Shown piece after piece: positions 53,586-61,589 of a stretch of DNA of 61,589 bases. Source of the DNA: Tomitella cavernea (GTDB taxonomy: Bacteria; Actinomycetota; Actinomycetes; Mycobacteriales; Mycobacteriaceae); the NCBI RefSeq assembly GCF_016599145.1, contig NZ_JAENKO010000026.1, positions 1-61,589 of the forward strand. Direction: 5' to 3'. Under the pieces are notes generated by a model, which did not search any database, was not told the DNA's origin, and saw only the letters and a list, made by a program, of their open reading frames with translations. The position numbers and the translations under genes are program-made. The first letter of the stretch is position 1. Each line of letters starts with the position of its first letter.

Positions 53586-54791
53586 ATGGTGCCCGTGAAA
53601 TCGACCGAAGACCCGGCCGCCCTCAAGGCCCGCGCCCGCGCCCGCATCGACGCAGCACGCGGCCGCCTCATCGCACTGAGCCGCGACATCCACGCGGCAC
53701 CGGAGCTCGCTTTCGACGAGTACCACGCGGCGCAGCGGGCCTCAGAGCTGCTGGAAGCCGAGGGTTTCGCCATCGAGCGCGGCGCCGGCGGCCTCGACAC
53801 GGCGTTCGTCGCAACCTACGGCGACGGCGACCTCACCATCGGCCTGTGCGCGGAGTACGACGCGCTGCCGGGGCTCGGTCATGCCTGCGGGCACAACATC
53901 ATCGCCGCCGCATCGGTCGGCGCCGCGCTGGGCCTCGCCGACGTCGCCGACGAGGCGGGTGTCCGCGTCGTCGTCATTGGCACTCCGGCCGAGGAGCAGG
54001 GCGGAGGCAAGATCCGGCTACTCGAACGCGGCGTGTTCGACGCGGTGACGGTGGCGATGATGGTGCACCCGGAGGCCTTCGAGGTGCACCCCGCGGACGT
54101 CGCGACCCCCGCCGTCGCCCGCTTCGCCGTCACCTACACCGGCAGGCCGGCGCACGCGTCCGCCGCACCCCACGAGGCGGTCAACGCCGCCGATGCCGCC
54201 GTGGTCGCCCAGGTGGCCGTCGGGCTGCTGCGCCAGCAGCTCACCGCGGACTGCCGGATCGGGCTGTACGTGCGCGAAGGCGGCGAGGCCACCAACATCA
54301 TCCCGGCGCACACCGTCGTCGAGTGCGAGGTGCGCGCTGCGGCGACGGACACCCTCGACGAGCTCCGCCGCCGCGTCATCGCGTGCTTCGAGGCCGGTTC
54401 CCTCGCCACCGGCGCGCAGGTCGCCATCGAACAGACTCAGCCCCCGTACGCGGCACTCGAACCCGACCCGATGCTCTCCCACTACTACGCGGCGAACGCC
54501 GCCGTCCTCGGCCGCGCGCCCGCAGCCCGCGGCACCCGCACCGTCGGGTCCACCGACATGGGCGACATCACCCGCGCTCTCCCCGGCATCCACCCGATGA
54601 TCGCGATCCGCGGCGCCGGGAGCCATCCGCACACAGCGGGATTCGCCGACGATGCGGTGTCGCCCGCAGCGGACGACACCGCCGTGGACGGGGCCCTGGC
54701 GCTGGCGTTCACCGGCATCGACGTGGCACTCGACGCCGCGGCTCGCGCACGGTACATCGACCGGCACCGCGCGCGGGCGGGCCGGGCCTGA
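53586..54791 (+). CDS. M20 family amidohydrolase/metallopeptidase
   Basis: A 401-residue cytoplasmic metallohydrolase of the AbgB/HipO/ACY1-like group. AEYDALPGLGHACGHN carries zinc ligands, EEQGGGK the catalytic Glu, and HPHTAGF the C-terminal His ligand. The dimerisation lid domain lies at about residues 180-290. GGAGGAG precedes the ATG. N-acyl amino acid or aminobenzoyl-type amides are likely substrates. It converges on the catalase gene with 11 bases between them. Confidence 0.93.
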   Translation: MVPVKSTEDPAALKARARARIDAARGRLIALSRDIHAAPELAFDEYHAAQRASELLEAEGFAIERGAGGLDTAFVATYGDGDLTIGLCAEYDALPGLGHACGHNIIAAASVGAALGLADVADEAGVRVVVIGTPAEEQGGGKIRLLERGVFDAVTVAMMVHPEAFEVHPADVATPAVARFAVTYTGRPAHASAAPHEAVNAADAAVVAQVAVGLLRQQLTADCRIGLYVREGGEATNIIPAHTVVECEVRAAATDTLDELRRRVIACFEAGSLATGAQVAIEQTQPPYAALEPDPMLSHYYAANAAVLGRAPAARGTRTVGSTDMGDITRALPGIHPMIAIRGAGSHPHTAGFADDAVSPAADDTAVDGALALAFTGIDVALDAAARARYIDRHRARAGRA

Positions 54792-54802
54792 CCGGCCGGG
54801 CC

Positions 54803-56257
54803 TCACCGCCCGCCGCGCACCGCCGCCTCCACGCGCTCGCCCAGACCGGCGTCCACATTGCGCCAGTACTCGAACGCCCTCTGCAGCACCGGTTCCGAAA
54901 CCCCGTCGAGCAGGTGCCCCGCGATGTTCGACACCAGCCGCTCACGGGCGGCGTCGTCCATCACCTCGCGAACCAGCGTGCCCGCCTGGCCGAAGTCGTC
55001 GTCCTCGGCGTGCAGGGATGCCGCCGTGCGGGTCAGCTCACCGTCGGCGGGCCACGCTACGGGCTCGCCGAAGCGCGCCGTGTCCGCGGACGGCCCGCCC
55101 TTGGAGTTCGGCGCGTACACCGGGTCGGTGGCGTTGTAGTAGCGCATCGCGCCATCCTTGGAATACGAGTGCACCGGTGCGTTCTTCGGATGGTTCACCG
55201 GCAGCTGCCGGTAGTTGGCCCCGATGCGCGTGCGGTGCGCGTCGGCGTAAGCGAACACGCGGCCCAACAGCATCCGATCGGGGCTGGGGCCGATGCCGGG
55301 CACCATGTTGTTCGGTTCGAAGGCCGCCTGCTCGATCTGTGCATGGTAATCCGCCGGGTTCTCGTCCAGGGTCATCGTGCCCACCTTGACCAGCGGATAG
55401 TCGCTGTGCGGCCACACCTTGGTCAGGTCGAACGGGTTGAACCGGTATCCGGCGGCGTCGCCGAACGGCATGATCTGCATATACAGAGTCCAGCTGGGGT
55501 GCTCGCCGCGCTCGATCGCCCGGTACAAATCGCGCGTGTGGAAGTCGCCGTCCGCGCCGGCGAGCCGGTCGGCCTCGTCCTGCGTGAGGCACTCGATACC
55601 CTGGTCGGTCTTGAAGTGGTACTTGACCCAGAACCGCTCGCCGTCCGCGTTGACCCACATGTACGTGTGGCTGGAATAGCCGTTCATGTTGCGCCAGGTC
55701 CGCGGGATGCCCCGGTCGCCCATCAGCCAGGTGACCTGGTGGGCCGACTCCGGCGAGAGCGTCCAGAAGTCCCACTGCATGTCGTGGTCGCGCAGGTTCG
55801 TGTCCGCCCGGCGCTTCTGCGAGCGGATGAAGTGCTGGAACTTCATCGGGTCGCGCATGAAGAACACGGGCGTGTTGTTGCCGACCATGTCGTAGTTGCC
55901 CTGCTCGGTGTAGAACTTGAGGGCGAACCCGCGCGGATCCCGCCACGTGTCCGGGCTGCCTCGCTCGCCGGCGACGGTGGAGAAGCGCGCCAGCATCTCG
56001 GTGCGCCGGCCCGGTTGGAACACGTCCGCCTTGGTGTAGGCGGAGACATCCTCGGTCACCTGGAAATGCCCGAACGCCCCGCCGCCCTTGGCATGCGGCT
56101 GCCTCTCGGGCACCCGCTCCCGGTTGAACTGCGCCATCTGCTCGATCAGGTAGGCGTCGTGCAGGACGATGGGGCCGTCCGGCCCCACGGTCAGGGAATG
56201 CTCGTCGCTCTCCACCGGTATCCCGGCGTCGGTGGTGGTGGGCTTGTCGGAACTCAT
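54803..56257 (-). CDS. katA: Heme catalase
   Basis: A 484-residue monofunctional catalase of the small-subunit clade. The catalytic His lies in [12 protein letters not shown], the essential Asn in [11 protein letters not shown], and the proximal Tyr heme ligand in [25 protein letters not shown]-type substrate channel residues are conserved. It disproportionates hydrogen peroxide. No regulator is adjacent, so control is not apparent from the sequence. Confidence 0.96.
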   Translation of the reverse strand: MSSDKPTTTDAGIPVESDEHSLTVGPDGPIVLHDAYLIEQMAQFNRERVPERQPHAKGGGAFGHFQVTEDVSAYTKADVFQPGRRTEMLARFSTVAGERGSPDTWRDPRGFALKFYTEQGNYDMVGNNTPVFFMRDPMKFQHFIRSQKRRADTNLRDHDMQWDFWTLSPESAHQVTWLMGDRGIPRTWRNMNGYSSHTYMWVNADGERFWVKYHFKTDQGIECLTQDEADRLAGADGDFHTRDLYRAIERGEHPSWTLYMQIMPFGDAAGYRFNPFDLTKVWPHSDYPLVKVGTMTLDENPADYHAQIEQAAFEPNNMVPGIGPSPDRMLLGRVFAYADAHRTRIGANYRQLPVNHPKNAPVHSYSKDGAMRYYNATDPVYAPNSKGGPSADTARFGEPVAWPADGELTRTAASLHAEDDDFGQAGTLVREVMDDAARERLVSNIAGHLLDGVSEPVLQRAFEYWRNVDAGLGERVEAAVRGGR

Positions 56258-56456
56258 CGCGGCTCCTCGCTGTTATGCCGGCCGTCCGCGCTCGGCTGTC
56301 GACGGCAGCTGGTCGTCCGAGTTCGGCAGTGGTGCCGGAGGGGCCCGCCTGCGGGCCGTCCATCCCGCTGCACAGTCTCCATGCTTGCCCTGGTTTGCGC
56401 CCAGGTCAACCTCGTGGGCGCCCCGAATCGGCGCCGACGCCGACGAGCGGCGACTG

Positions 56457-57623
56457 CTACTCGGGCAACGCGACGGCGACCGTGTGGATGAGGCTGCGCT
56501 GTTCGCCGGTGTTGAAGTTGTCGTCGGACCCCACCAGCAGCGTTTGCCGGCCGTCCGCCTGGTCCGGCGCCCACGCCAGCGATTCAATGTTGTCGACGTT
56601 CTCGCCGTTCGGCGAGAAGTCCAGCAGCAGCGTCTTGTCCACCGGCTTCTCGCCCCCGGTGAGGGCCGCGGCGCCCAGCACGTCATCGGCGCCGGCGGTG
56701 TCGACCAGGTACAGCTTTCCCACGGTGCCCTGCCCCTTGATCCAGCTGCGTTCCAACACAAGGAAGCGGCCGTCGCCGGTGGCGAGGATCTCGGTGGCGC
56801 CGCGCTCGTCGGTGCCCTCCGGCGGGGCGTCGAGAGGGTAGGCGTACTCGGTGGTCGCGGCTCCCGACGCCACGTCGTAGACGGTCAGCCGGGTGCGCGA
56901 CGCGCCGGGAGCGTCCGGGTCCTGCGCCAGCGGGCCCTCGGCGAGCACGGCCGCGCGAGCGCCGCCGTCGAAGAGGGTGCGCCCCTCGTAGGCCTTGTTG
57001 GGGCGCACCCCGCTGGCGCCATCGGCCGGGCGGTGGTACGCCGGAATGACGAAACGGCGCAGCGCCCTGCCGTCTTCGGCGGCGACGGTGATCTCCGGTG
57101 CGATCCCCGCCTCGGCGTCGCCCTCCGATGTCCACAGGAGGGTCCCGTCCGGCATCGTCCGGATCGACTCCGGGTCCACCGAACCCGGCGCGAAACCGCG
57201 CCCGTTCTCGTCGGTGAGCAAGATCGTGCCGGTGACCAGCGCGAGGCCGGTGCCGCCATCGGGCGTACGCGGCAGGGTCATCCGGTAGACGCGCGCCGGA
57301 CCTTTGTCGGCGCGGTCGTCGGAGATCCCCAGGTAGCGGTCATCGCCGAGGGATTCGAGACCGGAGATGCCGCCGAACGGGGTGCCGCCCGGCAGCGCCC
57401 GGGCGACCGCGGGCGCGAACTGTGCGTCGGAGAGGTCGTAAGTGTCGACGAGTTCCGCCGCCTGTGCGGGCGCGGGAGAGTGAGCGCCATCGGCGGGTTC
57501 GGCGGCCCCGGTGACGCTGCACCCGGTGACGGCGAGCAGCGCGCCCGTGATCAGGGCGGCGGCGCCCAGGGGCCGGCGGGCATCGTGCCGCCCGCCGCAG
57601 CCGCGTGAGAGGACATGGATCAT
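56457..57623 (-). CDS. Esterase-like/phytase-like lipoprotein
   Basis: A 388-residue secreted protein. A lipobox-containing signal (LLAVTGC near residue 35) is followed by the 'esterase-like activity of phytase' beta-propeller domain: GGISGLESLGDDRYLGISDD, then VDPESIRTMPDG and NVDNIESLAWAP. ATG 57623 puts the signal peptide about ten residues from the start; a GTG 9 codons upstream is possible. The enzymatic activity is not established for most members. Confidence 0.85.
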   Translation of the reverse strand: MIHVLSRGCGGRHDARRPLGAAALITGALLAVTGCSVTGAAEPADGAHSPAPAQAAELVDTYDLSDAQFAPAVARALPGGTPFGGISGLESLGDDRYLGISDDRADKGPARVYRMTLPRTPDGGTGLALVTGTILLTDENGRGFAPGSVDPESIRTMPDGTLLWTSEGDAEAGIAPEITVAAEDGRALRRFVIPAYHRPADGASGVRPNKAYEGRTLFDGGARAAVLAEGPLAQDPDAPGASRTRLTVYDVASGAATTEYAYPLDAPPEGTDERGATEILATGDGRFLVLERSWIKGQGTVGKLYLVDTAGADDVLGAAALTGGEKPVDKTLLLDFSPNGENVDNIESLAWAPDQADGRQTLLVGSDDNFNTGEQRSLIHTVAVALPE

Positions 57624-57790
57624 CGAAGAAGTACTGGGGGAATCGGTCACGACCGCACACTGTTCCCGGCGCGGGTGGCCTGGCGGCGAACAGTGGCGGG
57701 CATCCTGGTGACGCCCCGGCCCAGATCGCAATCAGAGGTTCGCCGAGCACCACCATTGACTTGACCACCTAGACCCGGAACGCCGGGGCT

Positions 57791-58062
57791 ATGCCCCGCG
57801 CACTCGCCGACATGGTCACCGCGCAGCTCGCCGCGGAAGGCATCGACGAAACCCAACTCGACGACGCCGACTACCGCTACGTCGAAACCAAGATGCGCAG
57901 CGTGCTCACCGGGCTCAAAGCCCGCCGCGCCTGGGTGAACCACCTCAGCCCTCTGCTGGCATCGCATTCGACTGCCAGGCGAGGGTCTGGCGCCGCGCCC
58001 GCACCGACTACGAGGTCGAGATCATCGCCGCCAAGTCCAGGATGCAGCGACCGGGCGCGTAG
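57791..58062 (+). pseudogene. Frameshifted hypothetical gene
   Basis: The first ~56 codons (MPRALADMVTAQLAAEG, then YRYVETKMRSVLTGLKARRAWVN) look like real coding sequence. Near 57960 the likely reading passes to another frame: AFDCQARVWRRARTDYEVE and on to MQRPGA and a stop at 58060-58062. Either one base was gained or lost, or two fragments are joined. No family is recognised. Confidence 0.5.
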
Positions 58063-58329
58063 CGTGCAAGCCCCGTCCTCCAAGTGCGGGTCTGCGCGCT
58101 ACGGCGCCTGGACTCCACTTGTGCCAGACGGGCCACTGTGCCGGTTCGACCACCGAACTTACGGAGGCCCGGGCGCCAGTGCGGCGCTCTGTCGAGGTGC
58201 GCCACTCTCGTCCAGCGCATGGGAGGTGTTCGGTGCGGTCATGCACGTCGGCAGCCCTGGGGCAGACCCGGGATTGCGTTGTGATTGTTATGCGTAGTCA
58301 TGCGGGGGATACTGTGTGTTGGAGGGAGC

Positions 58330-58728
58330 ATGATGACACCCCAAGCACCAGCCCGCCCTGACCAGCGCGCGTACGAGGAGGCAATCCGCGCCGAGCCGTC
58401 GGTGTTGGTCACCCAACTGCGAGACCTGCTCGGGGTGCGGCTCGTCGCCGTGATCGCCAACGTCCGTGAGACGCGGGCAGTCCACGAGTGGGCCGAAGGC
58501 AGCCGCGAGATCCGTAACCCGGTTGTGCTCCCCCGGCTGCGTCTGGCCTACCAGGTTGCAGCCATGATCGCCGACGCCGAGTCCCCGGCCATCGCCCAAG
58601 CGTGGATGCAAGGACTGAACCCGCTCCTCGACGATCAGTCCCCCGCGCTGCTGCTGCGTGCCGACGACTCTCAGGAAACGGGCCAGCGCATCCTCGCCGC
58701 CGCACGCACCTTCGCCGCGAACGGATGA
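58330..58728 (+). CDS. Xre/MbcA/ParS-type antitoxin-like protein (upstream copy)
   Basis: A 132-residue protein. A degenerate HTH (LRDLLGVRLVAVIANVRE, then VHEWAEG) is followed by a helical region and the toxin-binding signature AQAWMQGLNPLLDDQSPALLLR of the MbcA/Xre (DUF2384) antitoxins. GGAGGGA precedes the ATG pair. It resembles the protein at 59105 in layout. No intact toxin gene directly follows; a RES toxin remnant lies after the second copy. Confidence 0.72.
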   Translation: MMTPQAPARPDQRAYEEAIRAEPSVLVTQLRDLLGVRLVAVIANVRETRAVHEWAEGSREIRNPVVLPRLRLAYQVAAMIADAESPAIAQAWMQGLNPLLDDQSPALLLRADDSQETGQRILAAARTFAANG

Positions 58729-59104
58729 GCCCGCGGCCACATCTGACCGGGCTTGCGCGCTACGTTCCCTGGTCATCGCAATCGACTGCCCGGCGAGGGG
58801 CCGACGCCGACGCGTCGGCCGGCACCTCCGGCGCATCGGCGGCGGGCCGGTTGCGCGCCAACCACACGGCAGGCCACGTGCGCCTTCGCCTGCAGGCGGT
58901 GCGCTGCCACCGGACAGGGCCCGCCCCGCGGGCGCCGCAGGCGGGAACGCTCGACGGCGCGCGAGGAAAGTGACCGTCACCACTGCGCACTCGTGCACTC
59001 TGGCGTACATTCGGACGTATATAACAAGTGCACTATTCGGCGTACACAGTGCGTAATCCTAGGTGACGCGCTGCTGTTGACGACCAGAACAGGAGGTAAC
59101 GGCG
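58729..59104. promoter_or_regulatory. Gap between the two antitoxin-like genes with AT-rich promoter region
   Basis: 376 bases without a supported gene. The stretch 58990-59060 is AT-richer and contains CATTCGGACGTA and TATTCGGCGTAC with TATATAACA between them. It probably holds the promoter/operator of the antitoxin-toxin operon at 59105. A 25-base sequence at 58778-58802 resembles 57961-57985. Confidence 0.4.
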
Positions 59105-59494
59105 ATGACGGACACCCTGACCCCTCACCACACGGATACGACCAGGATGCCGATCCACGAGGTCGTCCAGTACCTCCTCGACCGTCTGGGGCCGACGCTG
59201 GTCGCCTACATGGCCGACACGCGGAGCCGGTCGATGCCGCCGAAGTGGGCCAAGCCTCCCACCGAGCCGGGGCATGCGGAACCCGCCGACGCCAAGGTGC
59301 AGCGCATCAAGCTGGCGCACACCGTGTTCACTGCGATCGCCGACGCCGACGACGAGTACGTCGCCCGATCCTGGCTGATCTCGGCGAACCCGCGCTTCGA
59401 CGGGGCCACCCCGGCGGACCTCATCCGCAGCAACGACGCCAAATCCGTGTACGCAGCAGCGGGCGCGTTCGTCAACGACGACTACTACGCCTGA
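59105..59494 (+). CDS. Xre/MbcA/ParS-type antitoxin of a RES toxin
   Basis: A 129-residue protein. A degenerate HTH (EVVQYLLDRLGPTLVAYMAD, then PPKWAKP) is followed by the C-terminal toxin-binding domain VARSWLISANPRFDGATPADLIR. AGGAGGTAACGGCG precedes the ATG. It lies 80 bases before the RES-domain gene, the standard antitoxin-first order of MbcTA/RES-Xre modules. The frame is intact although the toxin is broken. Confidence 0.8.
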   Translation: MTDTLTPHHTDTTRMPIHEVVQYLLDRLGPTLVAYMADTRSRSMPPKWAKPPTEPGHAEPADAKVQRIKLAHTVFTAIADADDEYVARSWLISANPRFDGATPADLIRSNDAKSVYAAAGAFVNDDYYA

Positions 59495-59532
59495 CACGCC
59501 GCCAACGCGGGTCGTGCCCCGTTCCTATACTT

Positions 59533-59557
59533 CTACTCGTCCGCATGTAGCGAGTAG
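59533..59557 (+). promoter_or_regulatory. Stem-loop before the RES toxin ribosome-binding site
   Basis: CTACTCG and CGAGTAG pair around an 11-base loop; the 3' arm ends at the GGAGGAGG ribosome-binding site of the RES gene. It could limit toxin translation relative to the antitoxin. Confidence 0.45.
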
Positions 59558-59574
59558 GAGGAGGCCGCACGCTC

Positions 59575-60402
59575 GTGCCCACCCCCGATTCGGCGCCGGC
59601 GGCGCCGCGCGTCTGCGCCCGGACAGGCCTCGTACTGGCGGCCAGCGCTGAGCGGACCGTGTACCGCGTCGCCAGGGTGGGGCGCGGACCGTTCGACCCG
59701 CCGCTGCGGCCGATACCGGAGCGGGCAACTGCAGCGGTCCCCCGGGATGAGTGGAGCCGCTAGGACACCATCGGCCGCACCATCTACGCGGGCAGCACGG
59801 AGCAGGGCGCTCTGCTCGAGGTCCTCTCCTACATCGAACCGGACCAGACGTCCCCGATCACGATGTCCGACGTCTTCGACGACGTCACCGCCGATGACGA
59901 TCTGTTCCTGCACGAACAGATCGCCAATGAGCTGCCCGCGCACGGCGGTATGGCGGCACGCTCGGTGTCGAAGCACTGGCGGGAGATCCGCGCCATCTAC
60001 GAGTTCGAGCTGCCTACCGTCGGCTGGTTCGTCGACGTCACCGCGTCGGACAGCATCGGCGCTTTCGACAAGCAGCTGCGCAGCACCCTGGCCGACGAGC
60101 ACGGGATCGACGAGCTCCAGCTGTCGCACCTGACCGCCGATGGTGCCGCGGCCCGCCTGCTCACCACGGCCGTCGCCGGGTGGGTCCGCGGCCAGGTGCT
60201 CGACGACGGGTCGCTTGCCCACGGCATTGTGTACCCGTCCAAGTTCGGCCGCGACATCGAGAACTACGCGATGTGGCTGCGGCGCCGCGATGACGGCACC
60301 AGCGACGACATCGACCCGCGCAGCACCCGGCAGAACGCGATCGGCCGGCACGCGGACGCCTTTCAACGCGCAGTCGAGCGGCTGCGCCTCCGCGCGCACT
60401 GA
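59575..60402 (+). pseudogene. RES-domain toxin gene interrupted by an in-frame amber codon
   Basis: Read through the TAG at 59761-59763 this is a 275-residue RES-domain protein. VYRVAR supplies the conserved Arg, TIYAGSTEQGALLEVL the Tyr and Glu, and HGIVYPSKFG the Ser region. RES toxins such as MbcT degrade NAD+. The stop falls after EWSR and before DTIGRT, so neither fragment (62 residues, or from ATG 59863) contains the full active site. A TGG-to-TAG change would explain it, since Trp is common at this position in the family. Confidence 0.78.
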
Positions 60403-60419
60403 CCCACCCACACAGCCCG

Positions 60420-60459
60420 GGGCGACGCCGCAACGTCACGTGACGTTGCGGCGTCGCCC
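60420..60459. terminator. 40-bp perfect palindrome after the RES gene
   Basis: Both strands read the same across all 40 bases, centred on GTCACGTGAC at 60435-60444, without a loop. It starts 18 bases after the RES stop. It could act as a terminator hairpin or as a binding site; no T-tract follows. Confidence 0.6.
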
Positions 60460-60916
60460 GGTGGGACCGGCCCGTACCGCCGTTGCGGGCGGCGACCGCG
60501 GCGCCCGGCGGGGTTGCGGGGGTGTCTGCGGTAATCGCCCATTATCGTCGGCCACCCTGCACACACCGGACAGCACGCGATCCGACGGCCAAAGCCGCTG
60601 GATCCGCTCCGTGCTTGTCAGTTCCCGTCCTGCCTGCCGGTGTCCCGCCCCCGCGGCACTCCACTGTCTCTCCGGCGCGTTGCCCCAGGCCACCTACGTC
60701 ACGCGGAGCACAGTGGAGACAGGGGCGTCGGCGCAGGCACACTCACGCCGACGCCGACCAACAACGAGCCGGGGATTGCAGCACGAACCGGAGACATCTG
60801 GATTACCGGACCGTGGAATCATCAGAACCGCGCTACCCGAAATGCGTCCCTAACAGGGGGGAATGTTCGTGGTACATGAGTGATGGTCTGTCAGCTTCCG
60901 TCCGCGTCATGGCGTG
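60460..60916. other. Region without a supported gene
   Basis: 457 bases with no convincing coding sequence. A hairpin with 10-bp perfect arms, GGCGTCGGCG (60724-60733) and CGCCGACGCC (60746-60755), lies here, possibly a terminator for the XRE gene that ends at 60917. Codon bias is absent and base composition falls toward the right. Confidence 0.45.
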
Positions 60917-61279
60917 CTATCGGCGTGCGTCGCGGATGAACACTCGGATTATCTCCTCAACGGCCTGACGTTGCCGGGTATCCATGAGGTCTGCGCCGGG
61001 CGGTGGGGTCCACGGGCCTTCGGCGGCCCATTCGATGTTGAGCCAACCGGCCACCTCGCTGGGCGCCTTGTCGAGGGCGACGGCCACCTTGGCGATCACC
61101 TCGGGGCTGGCTCCCTCGCGGCGGTAGTCACCTCGCACCATGCGAGACAGGGTGGAGGCGTAGGTGCCTGCCATCTTGGCGAGTTGGTTGAGGCTGGCCT
61201 CGCCGCTCTGTGGGTTTACGGCACCGGCCACTTTCATGGCCTGATTCCACGGTTCTGGGATCTGCGTTAGTGCTGTCAT
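60917..61279 (-). CDS. XRE-like helix-turn-helix protein
   Basis: A 120-residue protein with an HTH at about residues 25-85 (SLNQLAKMAGTYASTLSRMV, then ASPEVIAKVAVALDKAPSEV) and a C-terminal helix rich in Arg/Glu. ATG 61279 is chosen over one nine codons upstream. It resembles phage or mobile-element repressors. The sequence in front of it is markedly AT-richer than the rest of the window, supporting foreign origin. Confidence 0.8.
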   Translation of the reverse strand: MTALTQIPEPWNQAMKVAGAVNPQSGEASLNQLAKMAGTYASTLSRMVRGDYRREGASPEVIAKVAVALDKAPSEVAGWLNIEWAAEGPWTPPPGADLMDTRQRQAVEEIIRVFIRDARR

Positions 61280-61526
61280 GATTTCGACAATACAGACTAT
61301 GCCCACGTCGATTCACTGACCGTTACAACAGAGTTGAGCAACCTAATGATTGACAGTACACGCTGTATGCCTGTATTTGTCGCCATCAAACATACATAGT
61401 CCACAACAGCATGGCGAGAGTGCGTTGCGTGTTGTGTGATGAAAGGGCCCTGCCGCTGGTTCTGATGGCGCTCATCGATTTTCCCCAGAGTTGCTCGGTG
61501 AAGTTCCCCAGGGTCGCGAGGCTAGG
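61280..61526. promoter_or_regulatory. AT-rich intergenic region at the right edge
   Basis: 247 bases with no supported gene. TTGACA at 61350-61355 and the dyad TACA-CGC-TGTA nearby suggest promoter/operator sequence. Two CTGGGGAA words on the minus strand, about 20 bases apart (61481-61512), resemble repeated terminal motifs of some insertion sequences, but no ends can be defined. Confidence 0.35.
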
Positions 61527-61589
61527 TTAGCCGAGGTTGGTGCCGGTGGTGGCGCGGCGGATTTCTTCTGCGGCGGCGTGGTGGTTGCG
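61527..61589 (-). CDS. C-terminal end of an unidentified protein (partial)
   Basis: The minus strand from the window edge is open for 20 codons, ending AAAEEIRRATTGTNLG and TAA. It could be the tail of a transposase or other mobile-element protein given the AT-rich surroundings, but too little is visible to name it. Confidence 0.35.
   Translation of the reverse strand, partial: RNHHAAAEEIRRATTGTNLG

Noticed and set aside
60483-60968. 161-codon plus-strand ORF after the RES gene
   Set aside because: No start signal, an atypical low-information product rich in Arg/Pro, and overlap with the XRE gene on the other strand.

Overview
The window is high-GC actinobacterial DNA. The first 11 kb matches the origin-proximal block of Mycobacteriales: pstP(end)-rodA-pbpA-pknA-pknB facing trpG/pabA and a DUF881 gene, then crgA, a PH-domain membrane gene, a rhomboid gene and ppiA. 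This is the Mycobacterium tuberculosis Rv0018c-Rv0009 layout, so oriC is probably close. The genus cannot be fixed from sequence alone; the host is a mycolic-acid actinomycete related to Tsukamurella, Gordonia, Tomitella or Mycobacterium. Everything after 11 kb is accessory metabolism, transport and regulation.

11-21 kb: an MscL-like channel with a zinc ribbon, a DrrAB-type ABC exporter coupled to an acetoacetate-decarboxylase-like gene, and a small secreted protein. An alkylation-repair run follows (ogt, ECF sigma factor, second ogt, 3-methyladenine glycosylase I). Next come an iron-regulated siderophore-interacting protein with a DtxR/IdeR-like box, and ribBA behind an FMN riboswitch.

21-27 kb: a meta-cleavage lower pathway (hydratase, acylating acetaldehyde dehydrogenase, 4-hydroxy-2-oxovalerate aldolase) divergent from an IclR regulator across a 14-bp-arm palindrome. 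After it lies a formamidase/amide-channel pair enclosed by a 28-bp exact direct repeat that duplicates the 3' end of the iclR gene.

27-38 kb: regulator-efflux pairs with visible operators, a palindromic repeat array, a YCII protein with only the tail of its ECF sigma partner, a MazE antitoxin with a gutted mazF, an EthA-like Baeyer-Villiger monooxygenase and a PucR regulator. A TauE/SafE exporter sits behind a cysteine-ending leader peptide and beside a DsrE-like gene.

39-57 kb: a lower-GC ABC transporter pair, a TetR-acyl-CoA dehydrogenase-phosphotransferase group with matching operators, a 41-residue peptide gene, and an SLC13 transporter. A two-component system follows whose kinase is split by an in-frame stop. 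Then come a second TauE/SafE gene, a lipoprotein, a mini-nitroreductase, a Tat-exported multicopper oxidase, an M20 amidohydrolase, a catalase and a phytase-esterase-like lipoprotein.

57.6-61.6 kb: a decayed island. It holds a frameshifted gene, two related MbcA/Xre-type antitoxin-like genes, a RES-domain toxin gene broken by an in-frame amber codon, a 40-bp perfect palindrome, an AT-richer stretch with an XRE regulator, and the end of an unidentified gene. The recurring theme is toxin and sensor genes inactivated while their antitoxins or partners remain open.
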